A DNA stretch of 64,000 nucleotides from an uncultured delta proteobacterium (GTDB lineage: Bacteria > Myxococcota_A > Polyangia > Polyangiales > Polyangiaceae), in NCBI GenBank assembly GCA_903892415.1, contig CAITIQ010000157.1:46788-110787 (forward strand). The letters are read 5' to 3'. The notes beneath the pieces are model-generated. The model was not told the origin of the DNA and searched no databases. It saw only the letters and a list, made by a program, of their open reading frames with translations. Below are positions 33,573 to 40,458 of this stretch, piece after piece; position 1 is the first letter of the stretch, and every line of letters starts with the position of its first letter. The translations under genes were made by a program, and so were the position numbers.

Positions 33573-33787
33573 CCGCGCGCCTCCTGCGAAGTGATGGCGT
33601 CTTTGTGGCAACTCGCATGCACAGCCGGCGAGCCGCTCGTGAGCGTAACGAGCTCACCAACGAGGATCGGATGACGACAGAGGGAGCAGCGACCTTCGAA
33701 GCGGGCGGCGCAGAAGTAGCGCCGGGCGTTCAAGTTCTTGCGAGCTCGCTCGATGACGGCGGCGATCGGTTCTTCTTGATGCCTCAC
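33569..33787 (-). CDS. Small zinc-binding-like protein
   Basis: 72 aa from the GTG at 33787, which overlaps the preceding stop (GTGA). The body has EEPIAAVIERARKNL then FCAARFEGRCSLCRHPI and HASCHKDA, giving a CxxC, a His and further Cys that could hold zinc. A longer upstream frame exists but would run through the neighbour. Function unknown. Confidence 0.55.
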   Translation of the reverse strand: MRHQEEPIAAVIERARKNLNARRYFCAARFEGRCSLCRHPILVGELVTLTSGSPAVHASCHKDAITSQEARG

Positions 33788-33996
33788 GGGTGCACCGCCG
33801 AAGCAACCGGTGTGACCGCGAAACCCGCGGTCGCAAACAGACTCATCTGCTCTCGAGTCGACCTGCGAGCAGGAAAGCACTCACGGCAAACCATGAGCGG
33901 CGCGAATGTCGCCGGCTTACCAGTGCCGATCTCGAGGAAGGGGTGCGACTGAAGAAGCGCGGGGCGGCCGCATTCGGCGCAGGTTTCGGGCCTCAT
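33784..33996 (-). CDS. Small zinc-finger-like protein
   Basis: 70 aa from the ATG at 33996 (MRPETCAECGRPALLQSHPF). CAECG and VCRECF form two CxxC knuckles about 30 residues apart, a typical treble-clef or zinc-ribbon arrangement. Start and stop codons overlap with both neighbours. Probably a nucleic-acid or protein adaptor; specific role unknown. Confidence 0.6.
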   Translation of the reverse strand: MRPETCAECGRPALLQSHPFLEIGTGKPATFAPLMVCRECFPARRSTREQMSLFATAGFAVTPVASAVHP

Positions 33997-34373
33997 CAGT
34001 GCACCGCCCTTGAATGAGCGCGCCGCTGCTTCGGTCGCTTGATGTTGAGCACGAGCCGACACCATGCATTCCAGGCGAGCAAGTGCTTGAACTCTGCGAA
34101 GTCGACGTCTCCGGCGCTTTCGCCGAAACGGCGGCTCATATACTGCTCGACAGCCCTGTCGACGTGGGCGTCTACCGCCACGACGAACCCAACTTCACGT
34201 AGCTCAACAAGCGTGAGTCGATTCCAAAGGTCCCAGGCGGCCACCGCTGGCAAACTCAAAAGGATCTTCCGCATTGCAGCGGAAGCGCCAAGCAATCCGC
34301 CCCCTTTGGAGTCGTAGAGATCCACCAGCTGCGTCTGCAGAAACTGAAGACTCGCAAACTCTTCGGCGGTCAT
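33996..34373 (-). CDS. Hypothetical helical protein of the element
   Basis: 125 aa, mainly helical (EEFASLQFLQTQLVDLYDSK, AVAAWDLWNRLTLVELREVG) with a basic end (IKRPKQRRAHSRA). No domain recognised. Its start overlaps the preceding gene by 4 bp. Confidence 0.55.
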   Translation of the reverse strand: MTAEEFASLQFLQTQLVDLYDSKGGGLLGASAAMRKILLSLPAVAAWDLWNRLTLVELREVGFVVAVDAHVDRAVEQYMSRRFGESAGDVDFAEFKHLLAWNAWCRLVLNIKRPKQRRAHSRAVH

Positions 34374-34636
34374 GACACCACCTCGTCCAGCTCGGTTTCG
34401 TCCTCGTCCTCGAAGTCGGGGATCTGCTTTGCGTGACCGGTGAGAACCTCTAGCCGTCCAATGCGTTCGGCCAGCATCAAGTCACGGTTCAGCTCTTGAA
34501 CGTGAGAGTCGCCGTGCGCATCCACGATCGACTCGAGGCGATACAATCGGCGAAGCACGTGGTGCTCACGACGCAGGCGCAGCACGAAGCCGATCACGAG
34601 CGCAGTCGTGTTGAGCGCGACTAGGAAGGCCATCAT
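34370..34636 (-). CDS. Small single-TM protein of the element
   Basis: 88 aa from an ATG in an ATGATGA overlap. An N-terminal membrane helix (MMAFLVALNTTALVIGFVL) is followed by a charged coiled coil (RREHHVLRRLYRLESIVD, MLAERIGRLEVL) and an acidic tail. Topology suggests a membrane-anchored cytoplasmic coil; a holin role is possible on topology alone but unsupported. Confidence 0.5.
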   Translation of the reverse strand: MMAFLVALNTTALVIGFVLRLRREHHVLRRLYRLESIVDAHGDSHVQELNRDLMLAERIGRLEVLTGHAKQIPDFEDEDETELDEVVS

Positions 34637-35076
34637 CGCGCCACCTGCGTTTGTTGAATCGTGAGCGTGGAACCCCAAGCCGAAAGCTCTTCAGCGCTGG
34701 GAGCTCGGCCGAGCTTCAACTTGAGTGCGCCGGCCACCGCAGCGGCGGACCTGTTCCACAAGTCGACGGTTGAATCTTCGGCAAGCGCCTTGGCTTGTTT
34801 CGCAGTCGTGCCAGCGGGTAGCGCGGCTTCTGGCGTCTTACCGCTCGGAAGCTCCAGCACCATGAACCAGCGGCCGTTTCGCTCGGTCAACTTTGCTCGG
34901 CGGCATGCGTGGCGGAGCCGAAAGTTCCACCCGAGCGCCTTCACCAGTTGAGAGGCTCGCTTCTTCGCTCGAAGTTGTGCCCCGTCGTCGGAGGCCTCGG
35001 GTGTCGCTGAAGCCTCGAGGGCGACGTCGGGTTGCTTGTTGTTGTTCAAGTCGTCTGCTAGATTCTGATTCGTCAT
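34633..35076 (-). CDS. Hypothetical protein of the element
   Basis: 147 aa with an acidic, low-complexity start, then AKKRASQLVKALGWNFRLRHACRRAKLTER and a short beta segment (NGRWFMVLELPSG). It heads the continuous minus-strand operon of overlapping genes. The basic helical stretch could bind nucleic acid. No family recognised. Confidence 0.55.
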   Translation of the reverse strand: MTNQNLADDLNNNKQPDVALEASATPEASDDGAQLRAKKRASQLVKALGWNFRLRHACRRAKLTERNGRWFMVLELPSGKTPEAALPAGTTAKQAKALAEDSTVDLWNRSAAAVAGALKLKLGRAPSAEELSAWGSTLTIQQTQVAR

Positions 35077-35145
35077 CGAAAAGCGCCTTTTGGTGACATC
35101 GCGGCTCGCATCCCTGCCCGGGTGTGGGCCGCAAACATTTGGTGG

Positions 35146-35322
35146 TTAGGCCGCGTCTCGCGGCGGGTTGCTGCGCACGAGGCCGCGGGCCTCAAGTGCT
35201 CGGTGAATGCGTTGCCCCGCGTCGCCTCGCACGTGCTCTCCACGGAGCGCGCGGGCAACGGAACGGGGATCGGTGAGCGAGTCAGCGGCGACGATGAGAA
35301 GGGTTCGGCGGTCGTGTTCCAT
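35146..35322 (-). CDS. Small HTH-like regulator (58 aa)
   Basis: A short frame starting MEHDRRTLLIVAADSLTDPR and ending at TAA 35146. Residues 15-50 (SLTDPRSVARALRGEH, AGQRIHRALEARGLVR) read as two or three short helices with the spacing of a winged helix in which alleles or subunits respond to DNA. It sits between the palindromic operator at 35362 and the operon start, as a Cro- or CII-like regulator would. No family match can be named. ATG with only a weak ribosome site upstream. Confidence 0.5.
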   Translation of the reverse strand: MEHDRRTLLIVAADSLTDPRSVARALRGEHVRGDAGQRIHRALEARGLVRSNPPRDAA

Positions 35323-35361
35323 ATGGACACTGTGCGCCTGGTGACCAAGATGGACCCAAAG

Positions 35362-35376
35362 TGACCACGGTGGTCA
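35362..35376. promoter_or_regulatory. 15-bp perfect palindrome, probable operator
   Basis: TGACCAC-G-GTGGTCA, about 40 bp upstream of the 58-aa regulator start. A related half (GGTGACCA) lies 20 bp closer to the gene. The core CACCGTG recurs in the dyad at 23340-23366. Probably controls the leftward operon. Confidence 0.6.
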
Positions 35377-35378
35377 GT

Positions 35379-35699
35379 TCAGCCGCGTGCGCGTCCGGCT
35401 CGCCGGTAGGCTCTATCGAGCATCGAGCAAAGCGAGTTGCGAACCGAGAAGTCATCGGTGAGATCGCCGGAACACTGCCCCACGAGAACGCGCGCCAAGT
35501 TGAGCACGTCGGCGGCCTCGTCTAGCAGCTCGATGGCCTTGCTTGCTTCCGCTTTTTGAAGTTCGAGTTTGCGCTCAAGCTCACTCGTCGGATTCTCCGA
35601 ACCCAGGCAAGCCGCTACCTCACCCGTCTCAAGTAAGGGCGCTGTTTCGAGCTCAAACTTCCGAATGTTCGTGACCTTCGGGTCTTTCCCGTCTGCCAT
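35379..35699 (-). CDS. Hypothetical element protein, first gene of the leftward series
   Basis: 106 aa from the ATG at 35699, with AAGGAG 8 bp upstream. A mixed N-terminus (KVTNIRKFELETAPLLETGE) is followed by a long helix (SELERKLELQKAEASKAIELLDEAADVLNLARVLV split by no Pro) and a short Arg-rich end. It is the gene next to attR. Could be a regulator; no family recognised. Confidence 0.55.
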   Translation of the reverse strand: MADGKDPKVTNIRKFELETAPLLETGEVAACLGSENPTSELERKLELQKAEASKAIELLDEAADVLNLARVLVGQCSGDLTDDFSVRNSLCSMLDRAYRRAGRARG

Positions 35700-35777
35700 G
35701 TTCCAACTCCTTCGGGGCACGATTGCCCCGTCCACCTCCCACCCCGCAGGTGAGAAGCAGACGGCGCAACCGCGCCT

Positions 35778-36032
35778 TCAGCGAGCGCGCTTGGCGGCGA
35801 GCGTGACCACGTTGGAGCCCTCGAGTCGTCGGGCTTCAAGCTCACGCGCGAGCTGTGCTACCACGGCCCACTGACCCGCCCTGGTGGCCTCAGTGAGGGC
35901 CATCGCGAGAGCTTGTTCCACCGTGGGCACGGGAGCACTTAGAGCGGGTAACGCTGTCTCGACCGGCTTCGAGCGCGGTGAACTTCTCAGCAAGAAACGA
36001 CGGGTCAGAGCACGCGAAGCAACCGGGCCGGT
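35778..36032 (-). other. Detached 3' end of int (restored in the excised circle)
   Basis: 84 codons plus stop, in the same frame as int across the att core. It ends VVAQLARELEARR and NVVTLAAKRAR. From memory, similar endings occur on other myxobacterial integrases, but this was not checked. In the integrated state it has no start of its own and is separated from int by 12.8 kb. On excision, 21577 joins 36088-side core and the frame becomes continuous, giving a 570-aa integrase. Confidence 0.85.
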
Positions 36033-36088
36033 TTCAAAATCCGCCGTCCTTACGGGCTTGTGGGTTCGACTCCCACCTTCGGTACTAG
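36033..36088 (+). repeat. attR: right 56-bp att core
   Basis: An exact copy of 21521-21576. It holds the displaced 3' half of tRNA-Leu and is not itself a tRNA gene, since the acceptor 5' strand and D-arm are absent upstream. Confidence 0.95.
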
Positions 36089-36168
36089 AGCGGTTCTCCT
36101 GATCGCCCGGCGAAAGCCGCTGAGCGATCGAAGCTTGCGGGCGATGCCTCGGCAACGTAGGAGCAAGC

Positions 36169-37194
36169 ATGTTTCGCGTGAAGGTCGCTGGTCTCGCCCT
36201 GCTCTCATTCAGTGCGCTCTCGTGTGGTGCGTCCGACCCTGCGAGTTCGCAGACGCCACCACCGAGCGTTCCAACCCCACCAGCGCCGTCAGTCGTGCCG
36301 CTTGCGGCCTCTGCTTCGGTGTCGACCCCCGAGCCCACGGCGAGCGCTACGGCAACCGCATCCGAGCCGGTAGCACCCAGTGCTTGCCCTGAGGACATGG
36401 TGCTGATCGACGGCGACTACTGCACCGACCTCGAGGTCAAGTGCAAGTCGAGTCACTTCGCCAAAGCAAACAAGAAGACGATCTGCCACGAGTTCGTCCA
36501 ACCGACCAAGTGCATCGGCAACAAGGTCAAGAAGCGCTACTGCATCGACCGTTACGAGTTCCCGAACAAAAAGGGGCAGAACCCGGAGGTGATGAACGAC
36601 TTCCCGCACGCGCAGAAAAAATGTGCGGCGCTGGGCAAGCGAGTTTGCACCGAAACCGAGTGGACGATGGCTTGCGAGGGTCCCGAGTACAAGCCCTACC
36701 CGTACGGCTACAAGCGCGACCCAAGCAAATGCAACGGCGACAGACCCTACAAGTTCCCGTCGAAGCAAGAGAACGGCCTGCTGCTTACGCACAGCAAGAA
36801 CGAAGAGAAAGCCGCAGCCGAACTCAAGAGGTTGTGGGATGGCGTACCAAGCGGGTCGCAGCCGGACTGCGTAAGCGACTACGGCGTGTTCGACATGCCA
36901 GGCAACGCGGACGAGCTTGCAGCGAGCGAGGGCAACAAGGTCCAGTACGGCTCGATGAAGATGCCGGGCGGGAAGATTGAGACGCTACGAGCCGCTGACA
37001 AGTTCGACAACGTGACAACCGGCGGCCCTTGGGTCGACGGTGTTCGCAATCAATGTCGGCCGAAGATCTACACGCACAACGAAGGCTTCTCTTACTACTA
37101 CTTGAGCTTTCGCTGTTGCGCGGAGACCGACGGAAAGCCCACTGATCCTCGCGCACCTCGGCAGATCAAGAGAGGCGAGAAGTGGAAGGACTGA
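36169..37194 (+). CDS. SUMF1/formylglycine-generating-enzyme-fold lipoprotein
   Basis: 341 aa with lipobox FSALSC (Cys19) and a Pro/Ala/Ser-rich linker to about residue 70. The globular part has the FGE-sulfatase hallmarks: KRYCIDRYEFPN, FPHAQKKCAALGKRVCTETEWTMACEG, YGVFDMPGNADE and FRCCAE. Bacterial members without the active Cys pair act as binding scaffolds; here the paired Cys near the end are present but the copper-site context is unclear, so enzymatic activity is not claimed. TAGGAG lies 6 bp before the ATG. It is the first host gene after attR. Confidence 0.82.
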   Translation: MFRVKVAGLALLSFSALSCGASDPASSQTPPPSVPTPPAPSVVPLAASASVSTPEPTASATATASEPVAPSACPEDMVLIDGDYCTDLEVKCKSSHFAKANKKTICHEFVQPTKCIGNKVKKRYCIDRYEFPNKKGQNPEVMNDFPHAQKKCAALGKRVCTETEWTMACEGPEYKPYPYGYKRDPSKCNGDRPYKFPSKQENGLLLTHSKNEEKAAAELKRLWDGVPSGSQPDCVSDYGVFDMPGNADELAASEGNKVQYGSMKMPGGKIETLRAADKFDNVTTGGPWVDGVRNQCRPKIYTHNEGFSYYYLSFRCCAETDGKPTDPRAPRQIKRGEKWKD

Positions 37195-37288
37195 CGGCAA
37201 CGTTGCAATGACGTCGTCGGCAAACGCCGTTTGCTCGGTCACCCGCACGCAACGGGGACGTTATTTTTGGGCAGCCTGGTGGACGCAG

Positions 37289-37672
37289 ATGCCCAACTTG
37301 TCGCCGTTCCACAAACCCGATGCATCGAATGGCGGGGCTGCGTCCGAGGAAGACGCCTTGCGCGACGCGCAGCGCGTAACAGGCCGGCATCTGCAGCCAA
37401 TCGAACCCTATTGGGCGCATGCTTGGAATCGGATGTTGCGAGGAGAACCTCCTCCGCCAATGCCGAAACCCAAGAAGAAGGCCGACAAACCCACCACGCC
37501 TATCTCAGCTTGGTCGATTCTCGGCCTGGAACCGGGTGCAACTCACGCTGAACTCAAAGCGGCGTATCGGCGAAAGGCTCTTGAGTCACACCCTGATCGC
37601 GGTGGGGACCCAGCGACGTTCCGCGCGGTCATTGCTTCGTATGAGAAGCTGACCTCGAAACGTCGCAGCTGA
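37289..37672 (+). CDS. J-domain (DnaJ-like) protein
   Basis: 127 aa from the ATG at 37289 (MPNLSPFHKPD); a longer frame from 37208 is less likely. The C-terminal ~60 residues are a J domain (SAWSILGLEPGATHAELKAAYRRKALESHPDRGGD) with the HPD motif that stimulates DnaK ATPase. The N-terminal half is Pro/Lys-rich with a Trp patch. It has no Gly/Phe or zinc domain, so it is a class-C type co-chaperone with unknown client. Confidence 0.85.
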   Translation: MPNLSPFHKPDASNGGAASEEDALRDAQRVTGRHLQPIEPYWAHAWNRMLRGEPPPPMPKPKKKADKPTTPISAWSILGLEPGATHAELKAAYRRKALESHPDRGGDPATFRAVIASYEKLTSKRRS

Positions 37673-37684
37673 GGTCCCGTCGAC

Positions 37685-38206
37685 TTACATACCGCCGCCG
37701 GCGCCGCCGGTGCCAGCCATGATGCCGCACTCAGCGGAGCAGTTGGCGATCACGCAGTCTCCGAACGTGCTGGCTTCGCCCAAGGCCACGACCACACCTG
37801 CGGTATCGATCTCGTCCTGGCAAAGTCCGGGGTTCGCCGGATCCCCAAGGTTGTAGCAGCCGGGAGGACCGGCCTGCATGTCGGGATCGCACTCGGTATC
37901 TTGAACGCAGCGCACGATATCGAGACAGCCGGGCTTCTCACAACAGGCCAACGCCGACTCGGTGCACTTGGTGCCTGCGCAAACTTCACAAGCATCGTTC
38001 ATGTCGATGCCTGCCGGCCCACACACGTCACCCCCGGCAGAGCCAGTTGAACCTGCAGAACCCGAACTCGACGAGGGGCTGCTTCCGCCGCCACCGCTTC
38101 CGCCGCTGTTGCTCCCGCCGTTGCCGCCGCTGCCACTGTCACCACAACCGAATGCGCCAACCAAACCAACAACAACCAGCGCAACCATCGAGTTCATACG
38201 GATCAT
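37685..38206 (-). CDS. Cys-rich lipoprotein, hypothetical
   Basis: 173 aa from the ATG at 38206, which has GGAGG 7 bp upstream. Signal and lipobox VGAFGC (about Cys21), then a Ser/Gly linker to residue ~60 and a domain with 12 cysteines (ACEVCAGTKC, ACCEKPGC, CVQDTECDPDM). The Cys pattern recalls other myxobacterial surface lipoproteins in this window. No enzymatic motif. Confidence 0.7.
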   Translation of the reverse strand: MIRMNSMVALVVVGLVGAFGCGDSGSGGNGGSNSGGSGGGGSSPSSSSGSAGSTGSAGGDVCGPAGIDMNDACEVCAGTKCTESALACCEKPGCLDIVRCVQDTECDPDMQAGPPGCYNLGDPANPGLCQDEIDTAGVVVALGEASTFGDCVIANCSAECGIMAGTGGAGGGM

Positions 38207-38373
38207 GTTCAAGCCTCCTGGACCCAGCCTTAGCAGACTTCGCGCCAACACAAAACCACTAGGTTTTGCTGTGATCTGAGTCGCAGCAGGATCAGCTGTA
38301 ACAAGAAAGATCCACCCTTCTTGTCCATGAGTCGATTGCCGGGTTCGGTGCGCTCCGGCCCCGCCCAATCAGC

Positions 38374-39939
38374 TCAGTTGTGAATCACAACGACGGTCGT
38401 GGGATCGCCAGCAAGCGAGCGCTTGGCATGCCAGTCGGGAGGGAGCTCAGGTTCGGACCAGTCGAACACCCACTTCGCGTCCATGGGGGCCAAGTTGACG
38501 CAACCGGCGCTCTTGCGGTCTCCCCACTCGTCATGCCACGGCGAACCGTGCAAGGCGTAGTCTTCGAAGAAGACCTGGGTGTACATGACCTCTGCGTGGA
38601 CGATGTCCGGCCGACGCTCGGACCGCATCGTGGCAGTACGGAACTTCGACGCAATCGAGTACGTCCCAACAGGAGTAGAAGAACTGTCGCGCATCGTGCC
38701 GTCCGTTAGCGTCTCCCCACGGCCCGCAGAAATCATCGTCGCATAGACCGGCTTGTCGCCTTCGAACGCCACCAACCAGCCGCCGACCGTGCTGACCTCC
38801 ACCCAAGTGCGTCGACCCGAGCTGGGTAGTCGCTTCGGTAGTTCCGCCTTCGGCTCGACCACGACGACGTCTGCGCGACGCACCCAAACGCCCGGCTGCG
38901 TGGTCTCGAGATATTCCTTACCCGGCGCACCGTCCGCGAGCTGAATCAGAGCTTGCGGCTCGAAAGCCAACTCTTGCGCGATGAAGCTTCCTTGCGAGTC
39001 GCGCGCATAGTGTTTGGCTTCCTGCTTCTTACTGAAGGCCAATGGCAGGCGCAGGCCATCCTCTAAGCGCACGCCATGAAAGCTCGAGCGAGGGTAGAGA
39101 CGCGTCCTCACCATCGGGATCACGGCTCGATCCCAGGACAACAGCCAGGAACGTTGATCGTGGCTGAAGGTCTTGGTGAAGGCGATGGTCGAGCCGAGTT
39201 TGAGCGGCGCATCCGACTCAAGGATGGTGTACGGCGGGAGGAAGAGGTCCGGAGCAGGCTCCGTCGCGACGTCGAGCGAGGCGTCGGTAAGCCGCTTGTC
39301 GATCGCGGCGATCTCCTCGCGTGTCTTCGCGGCTCGCGCGGAGTCGATGCGGGTGCGGAGCGCTTCGACGTTTCCCTCGGTTGCTTTCTGCTCACGCATG
39401 GTGGGCAGGCTTCGGTAGCGAGGCGTCTCAAGCGAACGCGCGTAATCGAACGGCCAAGGCGAGTTGACGTCGGGTGCAGTTTGCTCGAGCTCAACCACGA
39501 CGGGATCCGCTGCGTTCAACGTCGCGTCACGACCGGTGCAAACCCAGCCACTTGGCTCAACCGGCACCCAGAATTGACAGACGCTGCCTGGTCCAACAAT
39601 CCCAAGCGTCCCCTCGGAGGTGGTGAGGGCTCCCGCTGCAGGCGGCTCAACGTTCTGTCTCAAGCCGAGCGATTGACCGAGCGTGATGTAGCCGATCCAT
39701 TCCGATTCCGGAGTTGGGCGTTTACGAATCCAAACGAAACGCGCTTTTGCATACACCCGGTGGGCTGCCGTCGGTGTTGGTGCAGGGCTCTCAACCTTTC
39801 CCATCCCAAGTCGCGAGAAGCCGTGCTCCAAGCAGAAGGAACGAGCCACCGGCAACCTTTGCACTTCCTTGGTTGGAGGCGCGCAGGCGACGAGCGAGGT
39901 AGCAAGGAAGAGGAGGGCTCCAAAGCGCAAGCCGCGCAT
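38374..39939 (-). CDS. L,D-transpeptidase lipoprotein (YkuD fold)
   Basis: 521 aa with lipobox TSLVAC (Cys19). The catalytic YkuD signature is at the C-terminus: YALHGSPWHDEW then GDRKSAGCVNLAPMDAKWVFDW, containing the active His and Cys. The enzyme forms 3-3 cross-links in peptidoglycan or attaches proteins to it, in the periplasm. The N-terminal 300 residues include two SH3-like stretches (VRKRPTPESEWIGYI, VWVRRADVVVV) typical of wall-binding modules. Intact by motif. Confidence 0.92.
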   Translation of the reverse strand: MRGLRFGALLFLATSLVACAPPTKEVQRLPVARSFCLEHGFSRLGMGKVESPAPTPTAAHRVYAKARFVWIRKRPTPESEWIGYITLGQSLGLRQNVEPPAAGALTTSEGTLGIVGPGSVCQFWVPVEPSGWVCTGRDATLNAADPVVVELEQTAPDVNSPWPFDYARSLETPRYRSLPTMREQKATEGNVEALRTRIDSARAAKTREEIAAIDKRLTDASLDVATEPAPDLFLPPYTILESDAPLKLGSTIAFTKTFSHDQRSWLLSWDRAVIPMVRTRLYPRSSFHGVRLEDGLRLPLAFSKKQEAKHYARDSQGSFIAQELAFEPQALIQLADGAPGKEYLETTQPGVWVRRADVVVVEPKAELPKRLPSSGRRTWVEVSTVGGWLVAFEGDKPVYATMISAGRGETLTDGTMRDSSSTPVGTYSIASKFRTATMRSERRPDIVHAEVMYTQVFFEDYALHGSPWHDEWGDRKSAGCVNLAPMDAKWVFDWSEPELPPDWHAKRSLAGDPTTVVVIHN

Positions 39940-39975
39940 ACAGCTAGGCTAGAGAAGCCCGTGCAGCGCGGCCAA

Positions 39976-39992
39976 GTTCACCAAGGGTGAAC
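39976..39992. promoter_or_regulatory. 17-bp palindrome upstream of the L,D-transpeptidase gene
   Basis: GTTCACC, 3 bp, GGTGAAC: a perfect 7-bp dyad 36 bp before the transpeptidase start and just after the next gene's stop. Either an operator or a short terminator stem; no T-run follows on the minus strand. Confidence 0.4.
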
Positions 39993-40026
39993 CCACCGAA
40001 GGCGGGGGGTGCGTTCCCGGGTGAAG

Positions 40027-40395
40027 TTAGTTTGCGCCGCCGGTCCCGGGGACACCGTAGTCCGCAGCAAAACCAGCAGTGCCGCCATCCCCGCCTGCAC
40101 CGCCGGTCGCGGGGACACCGTACTCCGGAGCTGCCCCGCCACCGCCGTCAGAGGTAGCGCCGCCACCGCCGTCCGCAGTGGTGCCGCCGCCTCCTGAATC
40201 GGACCCCCCGCTCGAGGTCGAGGAGCCGCTGTCCCCACAGGCCGCTGCGCTTGCTGCGAGACCTAGGAGAATAGCCGCAGCCGTGCGCGGGATGCGACCT
40301 TCCGCGTTACGAAGCTTCGTGCCGCAGTGCGGGCACGCATCTTCGAGGAGCTTCACGACACAACCGCACGAGGAACAAGAAACGAAGGGGGGCAT
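40027..40395 (-). CDS. Zinc-ribbon plus lipobox-like protein with YGVP repeats
   Basis: 122 aa. Residues 7-24 form a zinc ribbon (CSSC...CPHC), residues 37-53 a hydrophobic segment ending AAACGDSG like a lipobox, then a Gly/Ser/Asp linker and two copies of YGVP-x-TGG at the C-terminus. A cytoplasmic-type ribbon before an export signal is odd. The gene is divergent from a radical SAM-SPASM gene 63 bp away, so it may be that enzyme's substrate (RiPP-like), which is inference from position and repeats only. Confidence 0.7.
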   Translation of the reverse strand: MPPFVSCSSCGCVVKLLEDACPHCGTKLRNAEGRIPRTAAAILLGLAASAAACGDSGSSTSSGGSDSGGGGTTADGGGGATSDGGGGAAPEYGVPATGGAGGDGGTAGFAADYGVPGTGGAN

Positions 40396-40458
40396 AGAGC
40401 GATTTTATTCTGGCCGAGCACCCTGTCAACATGCCGCAGCGTTAGCTACCCTTGCGCC

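Larger units (their letters stand above)
21521..36088. mobile_element. 14.5-kb satellite-like integrative element in tRNA-Leu
   Basis: Bounded by 56-bp direct repeats in and beside tRNA-Leu(CAA). It carries int, regulators, an iteron initiator, DnaB, terminase large and probable small subunits, a tape measure and a baseplate hub, all on the minus strand in mostly overlapping genes. No portal, major capsid, protease, tail tube, lysis or fibre gene is visible; every unassigned product is 240 aa or less. It fits either a phage satellite that uses a helper virion or a prophage that lost its head module. Confidence 0.85.

Noticed and set aside
35073..35348. 91-aa minus and 80-aa plus ORFs over the 58-aa regulator
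   Set aside because: Thr/Arg/Ala-rich composition without domain pattern; the 58-aa frame in the same DNA is far more protein-like.
36033..36088. Second tRNA-Leu gene
   Set aside because: Only the anticodon loop to 3' end is present; no 5' acceptor strand or D-arm upstream. It is the att duplicate.
39076..39990. 304-aa plus-strand ORF
   Set aside because: Antisense to the L,D-transpeptidase gene; Arg-rich without domain pattern.
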